Counted from the first letter of the stretch, positions 28,219-37,746 are shown. The stretch is DNA of 64,000 nt from Streptomyces sp. NBC_00443 (GCF_036014175.1 NZ_CP107917.1:9362001-9426000); one strand, 5' to 3'. The notes: a model not told the origin generated them from the sequence alone. Translations and numbers: made by a program.

Positions 28219-28537
28219 ATGCAAACATCGCTCGCCGTCCACGTGGCCCGCAGGCACGGCGAGCAGGTGCCTGAGACGCTGCTGGCGATCCAGGCGGCCG
28301 GGCGGGAGACGACCCGGGAGTTGCCGCGCTGGAGCAGCTAGCCAGCCGCAACGCGAAGCGGTCGCCCTGGCGGCATAGGGCCTGTCCAACGACCAGATCG
28401 CCGACCACATGGTGATCAGCCCGATGACCGCGAGAATCCACCTCAACCGGGCCATGACCAAACTCCACACCCGCGACCGGGCCCAACTCGTGGTCCCCGC
28501 ATACGAATCCGGTCTAGTCGCTCCGCGCAACCGCTGA
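28219..28537 (+). pseudogene. two-component system remnant (kinase fragment joined to LuxR-type regulator end)
   Basis: The first part, LAVHVARRHGEQVPETLLAI then QAAGRETTRELP, resembles the dimerisation region of HisKA_3 sensor kinases just after the phospho-His. It stops at 28341. Overlapping onward is the C-terminal helix-turn-helix of a NarL/LuxR response regulator (GLSNDQIADHMVISPMTA, HLNRAMTKLHTRDRAQLV) with an in-frame TAG at 28376. The kinase ATPase domain and the receiver domain are both gone, so an internal deletion fused two neighbouring genes. Confidence 0.75.
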
Positions 28538-28589
28538 CAGCCGGGCAGCTGTTGGCAGCTGTTGTGCTGGGAGGAGGCACGTGACCGGC

Positions 28590-28940
28590 CGGCCGACCAG
28601 CGCGGCTACGATCCCGAGCACACCTGCTCCCAGCAGGGCGCTCACCACCCCCGCTGCAGCCCCAGCAGCCAGACCGCCGCTGCGGCCAGCACAGCGAAAC
28701 TGCCGGCTGTCCTGCAGCACGAGGGGAGAGGGATCGCAGATCAGGCGGTCGCACCGATCACAGCAGGCCCGGCACGCCGACGAAACCCTGCACCGACGTG
28801 CTGCGCAGCCGATCGAACCGGGACCCGCCGAGGATCACCAGCAGGAACGACGGCGCGAGGGCCGCCACGGCGGCCGGGAGCCCGCCACCGATCCCGGCAA
28901 AACCCCGACCGGAACCACGGGCGTGCTGCCGGGCTGCGGC
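28590..28940 (-). pseudogene. chromate transporter (ChrA) C-terminal remnant
   Basis: Joining frames on the minus strand gives GIGGGLPAAVAALAPSFLLV then ILGGSRFDRLR, then GPAVIGAT, then VVSALLGAGVLGIVAALVG. This is the order found in the second half of ChrA-type chromate transporters. At least three frameshifts separate the pieces. It starts immediately beyond the RNase J stop codon. Confidence 0.6.
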
Positions 28941-30626
28941 TCAGGCGTCGATGATGACGGGGATGATGAGGGGCTTGCGGCGGTGCGTGCGGAACGCCCA
29001 GTTCGCCACGGCGCGGGCGAGAAGCTGTTCGAGTTGGCGCGCGTCCCCGACACCTTCCTCGGCCGCGGTGGCCAGGGTCTTCTCGATGACGGGGATGACC
29101 GGCTCGAAGGTGGTGTCGTCGTGGACGAAGCCACGGGCCAGGAAGTCGGGGGCCTCCGCGAGGGCGCCGGTGTCCGCGTCGACGATCGCCACCACCGTGA
29201 CGACGCCTTCCTCTGCGAGGGTGAGGCGGTCCTTGAGGGACGCCTCGGTGGCGCCGCCGACTTCCATGCCGTCCACGTAGACGTTGCCGGCGGGAACCTT
29301 GCCGGTGATGGACGCGCGCCCGTCGACGAGGTCGACGACGACGCCGTCCTCGGCGATGACGACCCGGTCGGGGTCGACGCCGGTACGGATGGCGAGGTCG
29401 CCGTTGGCCCGCAGATGGCGCCATTCGCCGTGCACGGGCATGACGTTGCGGGGTTTGACGATGTTGTAGCAGTAGACGAGTTCGCCGGCGCTGGCGTGCC
29501 CGGAGACGTGCACCTTGGCGTTGCCCTTGTGGACCACGTGGGCGCCCCACCGGGTAAGTCCGTTGATCACCCGGTAGATGGCGTTCTCGTTGCCGGGGAT
29601 GAGGGAGCTGGCGAGCAGGACGGTGTCGCCCTTGCCGATACGGATCATGTGGTCGCGGTTGGCCATCCTTGACAGCGCAGCCATCGGTTCGCCCTGGGAG
29701 CCGGTGCACACCAGAGTGATCTTGTGGTCCGGGAGCTTCTCCAGCTCCTTCGTGCTCACGACCAGGCCGGAGGGGACCTTCAGGTAGCCCAGGTCGCGGG
29801 CGATGCCCATGTTGCGGACCATCGACCTGCCGACGAAGGCGACCTTGCGGCTGTGCTGGTGGGCGGCGTCCAGGACCTGCTGGATGCGGTGCACATGGCT
29901 GGCGAAGCTGGAGACGATGACCCGGCGCGGCGCGGTGCGCATCACCTGCTCGATCGCTGGGTTCAGCTCACGCTCGGAAGTGGTGAAGCCGGGGACCTCG
30001 GCGTTGGTGGAGTCGGTGAGGAACAGGTCCACGCCCTCCTCACCGAGGCGGGCGAAGGCGCGCAGATCGGTGATGCGATCGTCGAGAGGGAACTGGTCCA
30101 TCTTGAAGTCGCCGGTATGCAGCACCATCCCGGCCCGGGTGCGGATCGCGACCGCGAGACTGTCCGGGATCGAGTGGTTGACCGCCACGAACTCACAGTC
30201 GAAGGGCCCGAAGCCGCGCCTGTCGCCCTCCCGTACCCGCACCGTGCGCGGCCGGATGCCGTGCTCCTTGAGCTTGGCCTCCAGGAACGCCAGAGTCAGC
30301 TTGGAGCCGACGACGGGAATGTCGGACCGCTCGCGCAGCAGGTACGGCACGGCGCCGATGTGGTCCTCGTGGCCGTGGGTGAGCACCACGGCCACGATGT
30401 CGTCCAGCCGGTCCCGGATCGAGGTGAAGTCCGGCAGGATGACGTCCACGCCGGGCTGGGTCTCCTCGGGGAACAGCACGCCGCAGTCGACGATGAGCAG
30501 CTTGCCCGCATGCTCGAAGACGGTCATATTGCGGCCGATCTCACCCAGGCCGCCCAGGGCGACGACCCGCAGCCCTCCTTCGGGAAGGGGCGGGGCGGCT
30601 TTAAGTTCGGGGTGCGGATGACTCAT
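28941..30626 (-). CDS. rnj: ribonuclease J
   Basis: Metallo-beta-lactamase/beta-CASP ribonuclease of 561 residues, the normal length. The zinc site HGHEDH is at 84-89, with GDFKMDQFPLDD and the later catalytic HVSGHASAGEL (motif C). The beta-CASP region covers about 210-380 and the C-terminal domain follows. RNase J has endo- and 5' exonuclease activity in mRNA turnover and rRNA processing in the cytoplasm. The immediate neighbours are remnants rather than the dapA context usual for the housekeeping copy, so this may be a second copy; that cannot be settled here. There is little ribosome-site sequence before the ATG. Confidence 0.95.
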   Translation of the reverse strand: MSHPHPELKAAPPLPEGGLRVVALGGLGEIGRNMTVFEHAGKLLIVDCGVLFPEETQPGVDVILPDFTSIRDRLDDIVAVVLTHGHEDHIGAVPYLLRERSDIPVVGSKLTLAFLEAKLKEHGIRPRTVRVREGDRRGFGPFDCEFVAVNHSIPDSLAVAIRTRAGMVLHTGDFKMDQFPLDDRITDLRAFARLGEEGVDLFLTDSTNAEVPGFTTSERELNPAIEQVMRTAPRRVIVSSFASHVHRIQQVLDAAHQHSRKVAFVGRSMVRNMGIARDLGYLKVPSGLVVSTKELEKLPDHKITLVCTGSQGEPMAALSRMANRDHMIRIGKGDTVLLASSLIPGNENAIYRVINGLTRWGAHVVHKGNAKVHVSGHASAGELVYCYNIVKPRNVMPVHGEWRHLRANGDLAIRTGVDPDRVVIAEDGVVVDLVDGRASITGKVPAGNVYVDGMEVGGATEASLKDRLTLAEEGVVTVVAIVDADTGALAEAPDFLARGFVHDDTTFEPVIPVIEKTLATAAEEGVGDARQLEQLLARAVANWAFRTHRRKPLIIPVIIDA

Positions 30627-30910
30627 ACCTTGACGTTACCCGTACTGAGGGAGGGGATGATCCACTGCCTGTGTGATCTCTCCTTCCGACGGACCGGGGC
30701 ACCCGCAGCGGCTGCCCCGAGATGTCGCATTACTCCGGCGGCCGGTCAAGGGAGTGGCAAAGGCGGTACCACCTTCCGTGGGTGAACCGGCGGCGCATCG
30801 GATCGCTGTCTCATCAAAGGATGACGCGATGGGCAGCGGCAAGAGAGGATGGTTGGTCGTGTGCCCCCGGGCGGTTCTGCGCAGACGGCGCCCGTAGAGC
30901 ACGTGTCCGG

Positions 30911-31395
30911 ATGCTCCAGCGAACGGTGGGGGCCAAGCGCCCGCAGTGGTGGAACGCCGGGGAGGTTGTCCTCGGAGTGGACACTCATCGGGATGTACAC
31001 GTCGCCGCGGTGCTCTCCTGGACCGGTGCGGTGCTTGGCGTCCTTTCCTGCTACCGCGTCCGGCTACCGTCGGCTTCTTGAGCGGGCGTGCGGGTTCGGG
31101 TCCGCACCCGGCTGCCGGTGTCGCGGGCCGGAGTGGAGGCGACCGGCTGCATGTGCCCGCGGGGCTGTCCCGCCCGGCACATCGAGGTGATCGACATGAA
31201 CCGGCCCGCCCGGGCGGCTCGCCGCAGGAATGGCAAGTCGGACCCGGCCGATGCGCAGGAGGCAGCGTGGGCGGTGCTCAGTGGCCGGGCCCGGGTCCAG
31301 GCAAAGGCCGGCGGCGGGCCGGTGCAGAGTGGCCGGATGTTCGCACTCGATGATGCGGCTGATCCGGGTGGCGGTGCAGACTGTGGGGAGAATTG
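30911..31395 (+). pseudogene. IS110-family transposase N-terminal remnant
   Basis: The first frame gives EVVLGVDTHRDVHVAAVLS, the RuvC-like first Asp site of IS110 transposases. A shift leads to SFPATASGYRRLLERACGFG and a further shift to VIDMNRPARAARRRNGKSDP then ADAQEAAWAVLSGRARVQAK. Homology ends near 31395 before the C-terminal transposase domain. At least two frameshifts plus truncation make it inactive. Confidence 0.8.
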
Positions 31396-31429
31396 GCGGG
31401 TGCTGTCCCGCGGCGGGGTCTGACCCTCG

Positions 31430-31686
31430 CCGCCCGCGGGGCTTCCGGCGCGAGGAAGTCGGGCGAGTAGCCCCGGAGGAGCAGGACCAGGGCGAGCACG
31501 CGACTCGTCGGCGACAGCCTCGCTCGCGTCCGGTGCCGCCCGGTGCCGAACGGCAGGAGACGTCCGAGCTGCCCGGCCTCTGAAAGCCGTTGGCGATCTC
31601 CCACAGGACGTCCGGTGCGGCCGCGAGACGTACATGCGCACATCGCCGGATGTGAAGTGCGCGCGCAGCGTGAGCCGCCCGGCCAT
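31430..31686 (-). pseudogene. ArsR-type regulator N-terminal remnant
   Basis: Pieces in three frames, LTLRAHFTSGDVR then VRLAAAPDVLWEIANGFQ then VLALVLLLRGYSPDFLAPE, follow the N-terminal region of actinomycete ArsR-like regulators that start LRIHFTxEDLxRxRVA. The DNA-binding half is missing because the fragment meets the IS110 remnant head-on. Confidence 0.55.
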
Positions 31687-31750
31687 GAGCGCGAACCCCC
31701 GCCGAGGATCATGGAGCCGCGTGAAGGATGGCCAGCGGCCATTGACCCGA

Positions 31751-32503
31751 TCAGCGAGCGGCGTCCAGGTCCACGGCCAGGTCCTCTGTCTCCGTCCAGA
31801 ACCGTTCGTCCGCGTCCTGGAGCCTGGAGGCCGCGTGCTTCATGTGGGTCAGCGCGGCGGCGCGGGCCGCGTCCGCATCGCCGGTGCCGATCGCGGCAAA
31901 GATGGCGTGGTGTTCGTTGCGGACCTCTTCGATGAAGTCCCCGCGGCGGGCCTCGTTGGCGCGGGTGACGCGGATGCCGCTGCGCATGATCTCGCCCAGA
32001 TAACGCACGGTCGAGACCATGACCGCGTTGCCGGTCGACTCGGCGATGGACCGGTGGAAGGCCAGGTCCTCCTCCACACCGTCACCGCCGGCCGCGACCG
32101 CCGCGTCGATCGCGTCCAGGGCCTCCCGCCTACGGGAGAGGTCGGCGGCCGGGGCGCGGGTGGCCGCGAGGGACGCGGCCTCGCCCTCCATCGCGCGCCG
32201 CACTTCCACGATCTGCAGGACCTTGGACCTGGTGTCGGCGGCCTCGGCCTCCAGGTCGAGCGGCCGGGTGCGGCGCGGCAGGATGAACACGCCGCGGCCC
32301 TGGCGCGGCTCGACCAGGCCGGCGTTGCGGAGCCGGGACACGGCCTCGCGCACCACCGTACGGCTGACGCCGAGCTGCTTGACCAGCTCGACTTCCGTCG
32401 GCAGCTTGTCGCCCTCGGCCAGCCGTCCGGACTCGATTTCCTCCGCGAGGATCGCGGCGACCTGATCCGCGAGCCGGACGGGACCGCTCACCTTGGAAAA
32501 CAT
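31751..32503 (-). CDS. GntR-family (FadR subgroup) regulator of the tetronate operon
   Basis: Regulator of 250 residues. The winged helix at the N-terminus (AAILAEEIESGRLAEGDKLP then LGVSRTVVREAVSRLRNAGL) and the all-helical FCD domain behind it (LAFHRSIAESTGN, NEHHAIFAAIGTGDADAARA) mark the FadR group, which usually binds a carboxylic acid. The FCD Asp/His metal-site pattern can be followed. It is the last gene of a seven-gene operon, 5 bases after denD, so a sugar acid of that pathway is the likely effector. A candidate operator is the GGTCAT palindrome at 38803. Confidence 0.88.
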   Translation of the reverse strand: MFSKVSGPVRLADQVAAILAEEIESGRLAEGDKLPTEVELVKQLGVSRTVVREAVSRLRNAGLVEPRQGRGVFILPRRTRPLDLEAEAADTRSKVLQIVEVRRAMEGEAASLAATRAPAADLSRRREALDAIDAAVAAGGDGVEEDLAFHRSIAESTGNAVMVSTVRYLGEIMRSGIRVTRANEARRGDFIEEVRNEHHAIFAAIGTGDADAARAAALTHMKHAASRLQDADERFWTETEDLAVDLDAAR

Positions 32504-32508
32504 GGTGT

Positions 32509-33555
32509 TCAGTCTATCGGCGCGGACCCCGTCGAACTCGCCGAGAGAGGCTCGACGACCGCCTCCGGGTGCGCCTCGACGTAGTCGCGTACCACCGACT
32601 CGAAGCTCGGGTCGGGCTCCAGGCCGAGGGCGGCGGCGCGGGTGTTGTCGAACTGGGCGGGCCATGAGCCCACGATGGCCTCGACCGCCGGATCGGGTGC
32701 GATCGTCACCAGGTCGGCGACGGAGTCCCCGGCGACCCGCCGCAGTGTGGCGAGTATGTCGGCGACGGACACCGTGAGCGCCGGCAGGTTGACCGGCACC
32801 CCGCCGTCGATCCGGCCCGGACCGCAGCCACGCTCGGCCTCGGCGATGCGCAGGATGCCCTCGACGGTGCGCTGCGGTGAGGCCAGGGCCACCCGCAGGG
32901 CGGGGTCGACCGGGCAGGTCGCCGGCAGGCCCGCGAGCGGTTCGCGGACGATCCCGGACAGGAAGCCGGAGGCGGCCGCGTTCGGCTTGCCCGGCCGCAC
33001 CGACACGGTCATCAGCCGGGCCACCCGCCCGTCGAGGAATCCGCGCCGCGTGTACTCGGCGACGAGCTGCTCGCAGACCAGCTTCTGCGTCCCGTAGCTC
33101 GACCGTGGGGTAGGCAGCGTCGCCTCGCTGACCACCGGCGGCAGCGGCAGCGCCGGGTCGGAGCCGTACACCGCGACGCTGCTGGAGAACACGACGCGTA
33201 CCGTCGGCCCACCGGCGGCCGACTGTGCCCGCGCGGCGTCGAGCAGCGCCCTGGTCGTGTCCAGGTTGGCGCTCATCCCAAGATCGAAGTCGGCCTCGCA
33301 CTCGGCCGAGACAGCGGAGGCGAGATGGATCACCACGTCCACCGGCTCCGCGAACACCTCGCCGATCCGGTCGGTCAGATCGCCCTGCACGATGTCGACC
33401 AGCGAATCGGCTCCTTCGGATGCCTCCGGCGGTACGAACCGGTCGGCGAGGACGAGCCGGTCGACGGGCTCGCCGCGGAACGTCCGGCGCTCCAGCAGTG
33501 CCGCGGCGACCCGGCGGCCCAGGAAGCCGAAGCCACCTGTGATGACGATCCTCAT
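32509..33555 (-). CDS. denD: D-erythronate dehydrogenase-like NAD epimerase-family protein
   Basis: SDR-extended protein of 348 residues: cofactor loop ITGGFGFLGRRVA, Asp in VQGDLTD, VIHLASAVS, catalytic Ser in VVFSSSVAVYG, and YGTQK. The long C-terminal substrate domain matches DenD, which oxidises D-erythronate to 2-oxo-tetronate in tetronate catabolism. The family name rests on its sequence and on the operon with otnI, otnK and otnC. The start overlaps the otnI stop by 4 bases (ATGA). Confidence 0.82.
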   Translation of the reverse strand: MRIVITGGFGFLGRRVAAALLERRTFRGEPVDRLVLADRFVPPEASEGADSLVDIVQGDLTDRIGEVFAEPVDVVIHLASAVSAECEADFDLGMSANLDTTRALLDAARAQSAAGGPTVRVVFSSSVAVYGSDPALPLPPVVSEATLPTPRSSYGTQKLVCEQLVAEYTRRGFLDGRVARLMTVSVRPGKPNAAASGFLSGIVREPLAGLPATCPVDPALRVALASPQRTVEGILRIAEAERGCGPGRIDGGVPVNLPALTVSVADILATLRRVAGDSVADLVTIAPDPAVEAIVGSWPAQFDNTRAAALGLEPDPSFESVVRDYVEAHPEAVVEPLSASSTGSAPID

Positions 33556-34364
33556 GCGGTTTCTTCTCCTCGGAATCCTCGGACGTGGAGGTGGTTCTTC
33601 AGCCAGCCGAGCCCCTCGCTCGTACCGGCGCGGGGGCGGTACTCGCAGCCGATCCAGCCGTCGAAGCCCAGCTCGTCGATGACGGTGAACAGATGGTCGA
33701 TGGCGAGTTCGCCCTGGTCGGGCTCATGGCGGTCGGGCACGCCCGCGATCTGCAGGTGGCCGACCCGGCCGGTCGGCAGGTCCCGGCGCAGGGTCGTGGT
33801 GAGGTCACCCTCGACGATCTGGCAGTGGTAGAGGTCGAGCTGCACCTTGAGATTCGGCGCGCCCACCGACTGGGCCACGGCGTGCGCCTCGGCCTGCCGG
33901 CTCAGGAAGTAGCCGGGCATGTCACGGCCGTTGATCGGCTCGATCAGGATGTCGACGCCGACCGCTGCGGCCTTCTCGGCGGCCCAGGCGAGATTGGCCA
34001 GGTACGTGTCCCGGGTCGCGGGCATGGCGTCGGGCCCGACCAGTCCGGCCATCACGTGCACCCGGGGGCTGCCGAGGGCCGCCGCGTACTCCAGGGCCCG
34101 TTCGATCCCGGAGCGGGTCTCGGCCTCGCGCCCGGGTAGCGCCGCGGTACCGCGCTCGCCGGAGTCCCAGGCGCCGGGCGGTGCGTTGAAGAGGACCTGG
34201 CGCAGGCCGTTCTCGTCGAGCAGGCGGCGCAGTTCGGCGGCCTCGTAGGCGTACGGGAAGAGGTACTCGACGGCCTCGAAGCCGTCCGCCGAGGCCGCGG
34301 CGAAACGGTCGGGGAAATCGTGCTCGGTGTACATCATCGACAGGTTCGCGGCGAACCTCGGCAT
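33552..34364 (-). CDS. otnI: 2-oxo-tetronate isomerase
   Basis: TIM-barrel sugar isomerase of 270 residues in the hydroxypyruvate isomerase (Hyi/OtnI) group: MPRFAANLSMMYTE at the start, DGFEAVEYLFPY, then metal/substrate segments ILIEPINGRDMPGYFLS, KVQLDLYHCQI, HLQIAGVPDRHEPDQGE and WIGCEYRPRAGT. It should convert 2-oxo-tetronate to 3-oxo-tetronate, the substrate of OtnK. It lies 44 bases downstream of the transporter gene and is coupled to denD. Confidence 0.87.
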   Translation of the reverse strand: MPRFAANLSMMYTEHDFPDRFAAASADGFEAVEYLFPYAYEAAELRRLLDENGLRQVLFNAPPGAWDSGERGTAALPGREAETRSGIERALEYAAALGSPRVHVMAGLVGPDAMPATRDTYLANLAWAAEKAAAVGVDILIEPINGRDMPGYFLSRQAEAHAVAQSVGAPNLKVQLDLYHCQIVEGDLTTTLRRDLPTGRVGHLQIAGVPDRHEPDQGELAIDHLFTVIDELGFDGWIGCEYRPRAGTSEGLGWLKNHLHVRGFRGEETA

Positions 34365-34408
34365 GGTGTGTCTCCTCGGTCGGGCCGGCGGTTGACGATC
34401 CGGACCGG

Positions 34409-35719
34409 CTAGCGGTTGACGATCTGCTTCTTCGTGGTGAGCACCGCGCCCGCGCCGACGACGAGGCTGAGCGCCAGCACGTACATCGGGAGCTCGGTCG
34501 AACCGGTCGCGTCCTTGAGCGCGCCGATCATGTACGGGCTGACGAAGCCGGCCAGGTTGCCCACCGAGTTGATGACGGCGAGACCGGCCGCCGCGGCTGC
34601 GCCGCCCAGGAACGCGGTCGGCAGCGACCAGAACAGCGGGGCACAGGTCAGCACACCGGCCGCGGCGAAGGACAGCGCGGCCAGGGACAGTGCGGTCGAC
34701 CCGGACCAGCTCGCCGCGAGCGAGAAGCCGACGGCGCCCATCAGCGACGGGATCACCAGGTGCCAGCGGCGCTCACGGTGCCTGTCCGCGGACCGCCCGA
34801 ACACGTTCATCGCGACGAGCGCGGCAAGGAACGGCACGGCGCTCAGCACACCGATCGCGAGGCTGCCCTCGATGCCGGTGGACTGGACGAAGGTGGGCAT
34901 CCAGAAGGTCAGGGCGTACTGGCCCATCACGAAGCAGAAGTAGATGAGGCACATCAGCCACACCTTGGGCTCACGGAAGGCGTCCCACACCTTGCCGTGC
35001 ACGGTCTGGTGCGCGGTGTCCTCGGCGATCGCCCGCTCGACGATGCCTTTCTCCTCGTCGCTGAGCCACTTCGCGTCGCGCACTCCGTTGTCGAGGTAGA
35101 ACAGGGTCGCCACACCGATGATCAGCGCCGGGATGGCCTCCAGCAGGAACATCCACTGCCAGCCCTGCCAGCCGTTCACGCCCTGGAAACGGTCCATGAT
35201 CCAGCCGGAGAGCGGGTTGCCGAAGATGCCGGCGACCGGGATGGCGGACATGAACAGCGCGATCACGCGGGCCCGCCGGTGCGAGGGGAACCAGTAGGTG
35301 CAGTAGAGGATCACGCCCGGGTAGAAGCCGGCCTCCGCTGCACCGAGCAGGAACCGGAGCACGTAGAAGGTCGTCTCGCTGTTGACGAACATGAACGACG
35401 CCGAGACCAGGCCCCAGGTGATCATGATCCGGGCGATCCAGGTACGGGCGCCGATGCGCTGCAGCATCAGGTTCGACGGCACCTCGAAGAGGAAGTAGCC
35501 GATGAAGAACAGACCGGCGCCCAGGCCGTACGCGGCCTCGCTGAAACCGAGGTCGTCCGACATCTGCAGCTTGGCGAAGCCGACGTTGACGCGGTCCAGG
35601 TACGAGAAGACGTAGCAGAGGATCAGGAAGGGGACGATGCGTCGTACGACCTTGCGGAAGACGGCGTTCTCACGGGCGAGGTCGGGGGAGGCCTCGTCCG
35701 TCGTCGCAGACAGGGACAT
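34409..35719 (-). CDS. MFS transporter (anion:cation symporter type) for sugar acids
   Basis: Twelve-helix MFS transporter of 436 residues, normal length for the ACS family (glucarate, tartrate and similar acids). It has CYVFSYLDRVNVGFAKLQM at helix 1, GARTWIARIMITWGLVSA, LRFLLGAAEAGFYPGVILY and the central loop with EAIPALIIGV. AAGGA lies before the ATG. It sits inside the tetronate operon between otnC and otnI, so a four-carbon sugar acid is the probable substrate. Confidence 0.87.
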   Translation of the reverse strand: MSLSATTDEASPDLARENAVFRKVVRRIVPFLILCYVFSYLDRVNVGFAKLQMSDDLGFSEAAYGLGAGLFFIGYFLFEVPSNLMLQRIGARTWIARIMITWGLVSASFMFVNSETTFYVLRFLLGAAEAGFYPGVILYCTYWFPSHRRARVIALFMSAIPVAGIFGNPLSGWIMDRFQGVNGWQGWQWMFLLEAIPALIIGVATLFYLDNGVRDAKWLSDEEKGIVERAIAEDTAHQTVHGKVWDAFREPKVWLMCLIYFCFVMGQYALTFWMPTFVQSTGIEGSLAIGVLSAVPFLAALVAMNVFGRSADRHRERRWHLVIPSLMGAVGFSLAASWSGSTALSLAALSFAAAGVLTCAPLFWSLPTAFLGGAAAAAGLAVINSVGNLAGFVSPYMIGALKDATGSTELPMYVLALSLVVGAGAVLTTKKQIVNR

Positions 35720-35773
35720 GCAGCAATCCTTCGTAAGCGGCTCAGGGGATTCTCTGACGGGGTGGGGGGCTGG

Positions 35774-36466
35774 TCACCACGCTGCTCGGAACGTGGACCT
35801 CAGTTCGTCGATCGCGTGACGGGGGAGTGGCTCAGGGCGACGATCGGTCAGGAGCCAGAGGCGTGCCGTCTCCTCGAGTTCCTCGAGGACGGCGAGGGCG
35901 GTGGCCGGGTCGGGACCCCAGACGACGGGGCCGAGACGTTCCAGCAGCACGGCCCTGATCGGGGTGCCGCCCGCCGCCCGGTCGGCGATCCGGGCGGTCA
36001 CCAGGTCGGCCACGCGCGGATCGCCGGGCCGGTGGTAAGGGACGAGCGGAACGTGCCCCACCTTCATCACGTAGTACGGGGTGATGGGCGGGAGCACGTC
36101 GTCCTGGTGCCACACACCGGCCAGGGTGAGCCCGACCAGGTGCGTGGAGTGGGTGTGGACGACGAACCGGGCCGTGGGGTCGGCCTCGTAGATGCGCCGG
36201 TGCAGCGCGAGCGTCTTGCTGGCGCGGTCGCCCGCCACCTGCGCACCGGAGGCGTCGACCAGAGCGAGCCGGTCGGGGTCGAGGAAGCCGAGGGCGGCGT
36301 CGGTGGGCGTGATCAGGTGGCTGTCGCCGACCCGCGCGCTGATGTTTCCGGCGCTGGCGTGCACGTATCCCCGGGCGAACAGGCTGGTCCCGACCCGGAC
36401 GATCTCGCGGCGCGCGGCGTCCACGGTGGTGTCCGGTGTGGTGTCCGTGGTCCCGTCGATGGTCAC
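35774..36466 (-). CDS. otnC: 3-oxo-tetronate 4-phosphate decarboxylase (class II aldolase family)
   Basis: Class II aldolase/adducin fold protein of 230 residues: HASAGNISAR, ITPTDAALGFLDPDRL, the zinc ligands in FVVHTHSTHLVG and a later His near YHRPGD. OtnC decarboxylates 3-oxo-tetronate 4-phosphate to a triose phosphate. It starts at the GTG at 36466, which overlaps the otnK stop (GTGA), showing coupling; the longer frame upstream is antisense-like shadow inside otnK. Confidence 0.87.
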   Translation of the reverse strand: MTIDGTTDTTPDTTVDAARREIVRVGTSLFARGYVHASAGNISARVGDSHLITPTDAALGFLDPDRLALVDASGAQVAGDRASKTLALHRRIYEADPTARFVVHTHSTHLVGLTLAGVWHQDDVLPPITPYYVMKVGHVPLVPYHRPGDPRVADLVTARIADRAAGGTPIRAVLLERLGPVVWGPDPATALAVLEELEETARLWLLTDRRPEPLPRHAIDELRSTFRAAW

Positions 36467-37746
36467 GACGCCTCCCCGTCCAGGAGGGCCAGCGAGTCTG
36501 TGAAGAAGCCGGGGCCGCCGAAGTTGCCGGACTTGAGGGTGATGTGGAGGGTGTCGCCGCCGGGCAGTGTCGCCGCGCACCACGGCACGCCTGGGGCGAT
36601 CTGCGGTCCGATACGGAGCCGGGTGATGCCGAGCGCCTGGACGACGGCGCCCGAGGTCTCGCCGCCCGCGACGACGAGCCGGCGGACCCCGCGCTCCACG
36701 AGTCCCCGCGCCACGCGGGCCAGTGTCCGCTCCACCAGCTCACCGGCCTCGGCGGCACCGAGCCGGCCCTGGACGGCCCGTACCGTATCGGGTGCCTCGG
36801 TGGAGTGGACGAGGACCGGCCCGTCGGCGAGGTGCGCGTCGGCGAAGGTGAGCGCCTGCCCGGCCACGTCCTCACCGGCCGCGATCCGCAGCGGGTCCAC
36901 GCTGAACGCGGGTTGTCCGGTGCGCAGGAACTCCAGCACCTGCCCGTTTGTGGCGACGGACACCGAACCGGAGACGACGGCGGCATGCCCGCCGACCGGC
37001 GGCAGCTGCGCGGCCGCGGCGGACGGCTCGAAGTCCCAGTTCGCGGGCAGCCCGATCGCGAGTCCGGAACCGGCGGTCACCAACGGCAGGTCCCGTACCG
37101 CCTCGCCGAGCCGCACGAGGTCGTCGTTGGACACGGCGTCGACGATCGCGACCCCGACACCCTCCTTGCGCAGCTCGTCGAACCGGGTCCGGACGGCGTC
37201 GGCGCCGCCCGCGACGACGGTGTGGTCGACGAGACCGACGGGCCGCCCGGTCTGCGCCTGCAGTACGGAGACGAGGTTCGGGTCGGTCATCGGCGTGAGC
37301 GGATGGTGCCGCATCCCGCTGTCGCTGAGCAGGACGTCACCGACGAAGAGGTGGCCCTTGAAGACAGTGCGGCCGTTGTCGGGGAATGCCGGGGTGGCGA
37401 CCGTGAAGTCCGCGCCCAGGGCGTCCATCAGCGCCTCGGTGACCGGGCCGATGTTGCCCGCGGGGGTGGAGTCGAAGGTGGAGCAGTACTTGAAGTAGAT
37501 CTGCTCGGCACCGGCGGACCGCAGCCAGGCGAGGGCCCGGAGGGAGGCGTCGACGGCGTCGGATGCGGGGGTCGTCCGCGACTTGAGGGCGATGACGACG
37601 GCGTCGGCGTCGATGGCCTGCGCGTCGGTCCGGTCCTCCGGTACGTCGATCAGCTGGACGACGCGCATGCCTGCCCGCACGAGGTTGTTCGCGAGGTCGG
37701 TGGCGCCGGTGAAGTCGTCGGCGAGGCAGCCGAGCCGGATTCCCAT
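36463..37746 (-). CDS. otnK: 3-oxo-tetronate kinase
   Basis: Four-carbon acid sugar kinase (DUF1537 family) of 427 residues. The N-terminal domain begins GCLADDFTGATDLANNL with the substrate-binding Asp pair, followed by KYCSTFDSTPAGNIG. The C-terminal nucleotide domain has VVAGGETSGAVVQALG and LKSGNFGGPGFF. It phosphorylates 3-oxo-tetronate at C4. It lies one base after the ltnD stop and is coupled to otnC. Confidence 0.9.
   Translation of the reverse strand: MGIRLGCLADDFTGATDLANNLVRAGMRVVQLIDVPEDRTDAQAIDADAVVIALKSRTTPASDAVDASLRALAWLRSAGAEQIYFKYCSTFDSTPAGNIGPVTEALMDALGADFTVATPAFPDNGRTVFKGHLFVGDVLLSDSGMRHHPLTPMTDPNLVSVLQAQTGRPVGLVDHTVVAGGADAVRTRFDELRKEGVGVAIVDAVSNDDLVRLGEAVRDLPLVTAGSGLAIGLPANWDFEPSAAAAQLPPVGGHAAVVSGSVSVATNGQVLEFLRTGQPAFSVDPLRIAAGEDVAGQALTFADAHLADGPVLVHSTEAPDTVRAVQGRLGAAEAGELVERTLARVARGLVERGVRRLVVAGGETSGAVVQALGITRLRIGPQIAPGVPWCAATLPGGDTLHITLKSGNFGGPGFFTDSLALLDGEAS

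Noticed and set aside
34760..37498. Plus-strand ORF of 912 codons opposite the tetronate operon
   Set aside because: It is antisense to three genes with full family signatures; composition is the usual His/Asp/Gly-rich mirror of high-GC genes.
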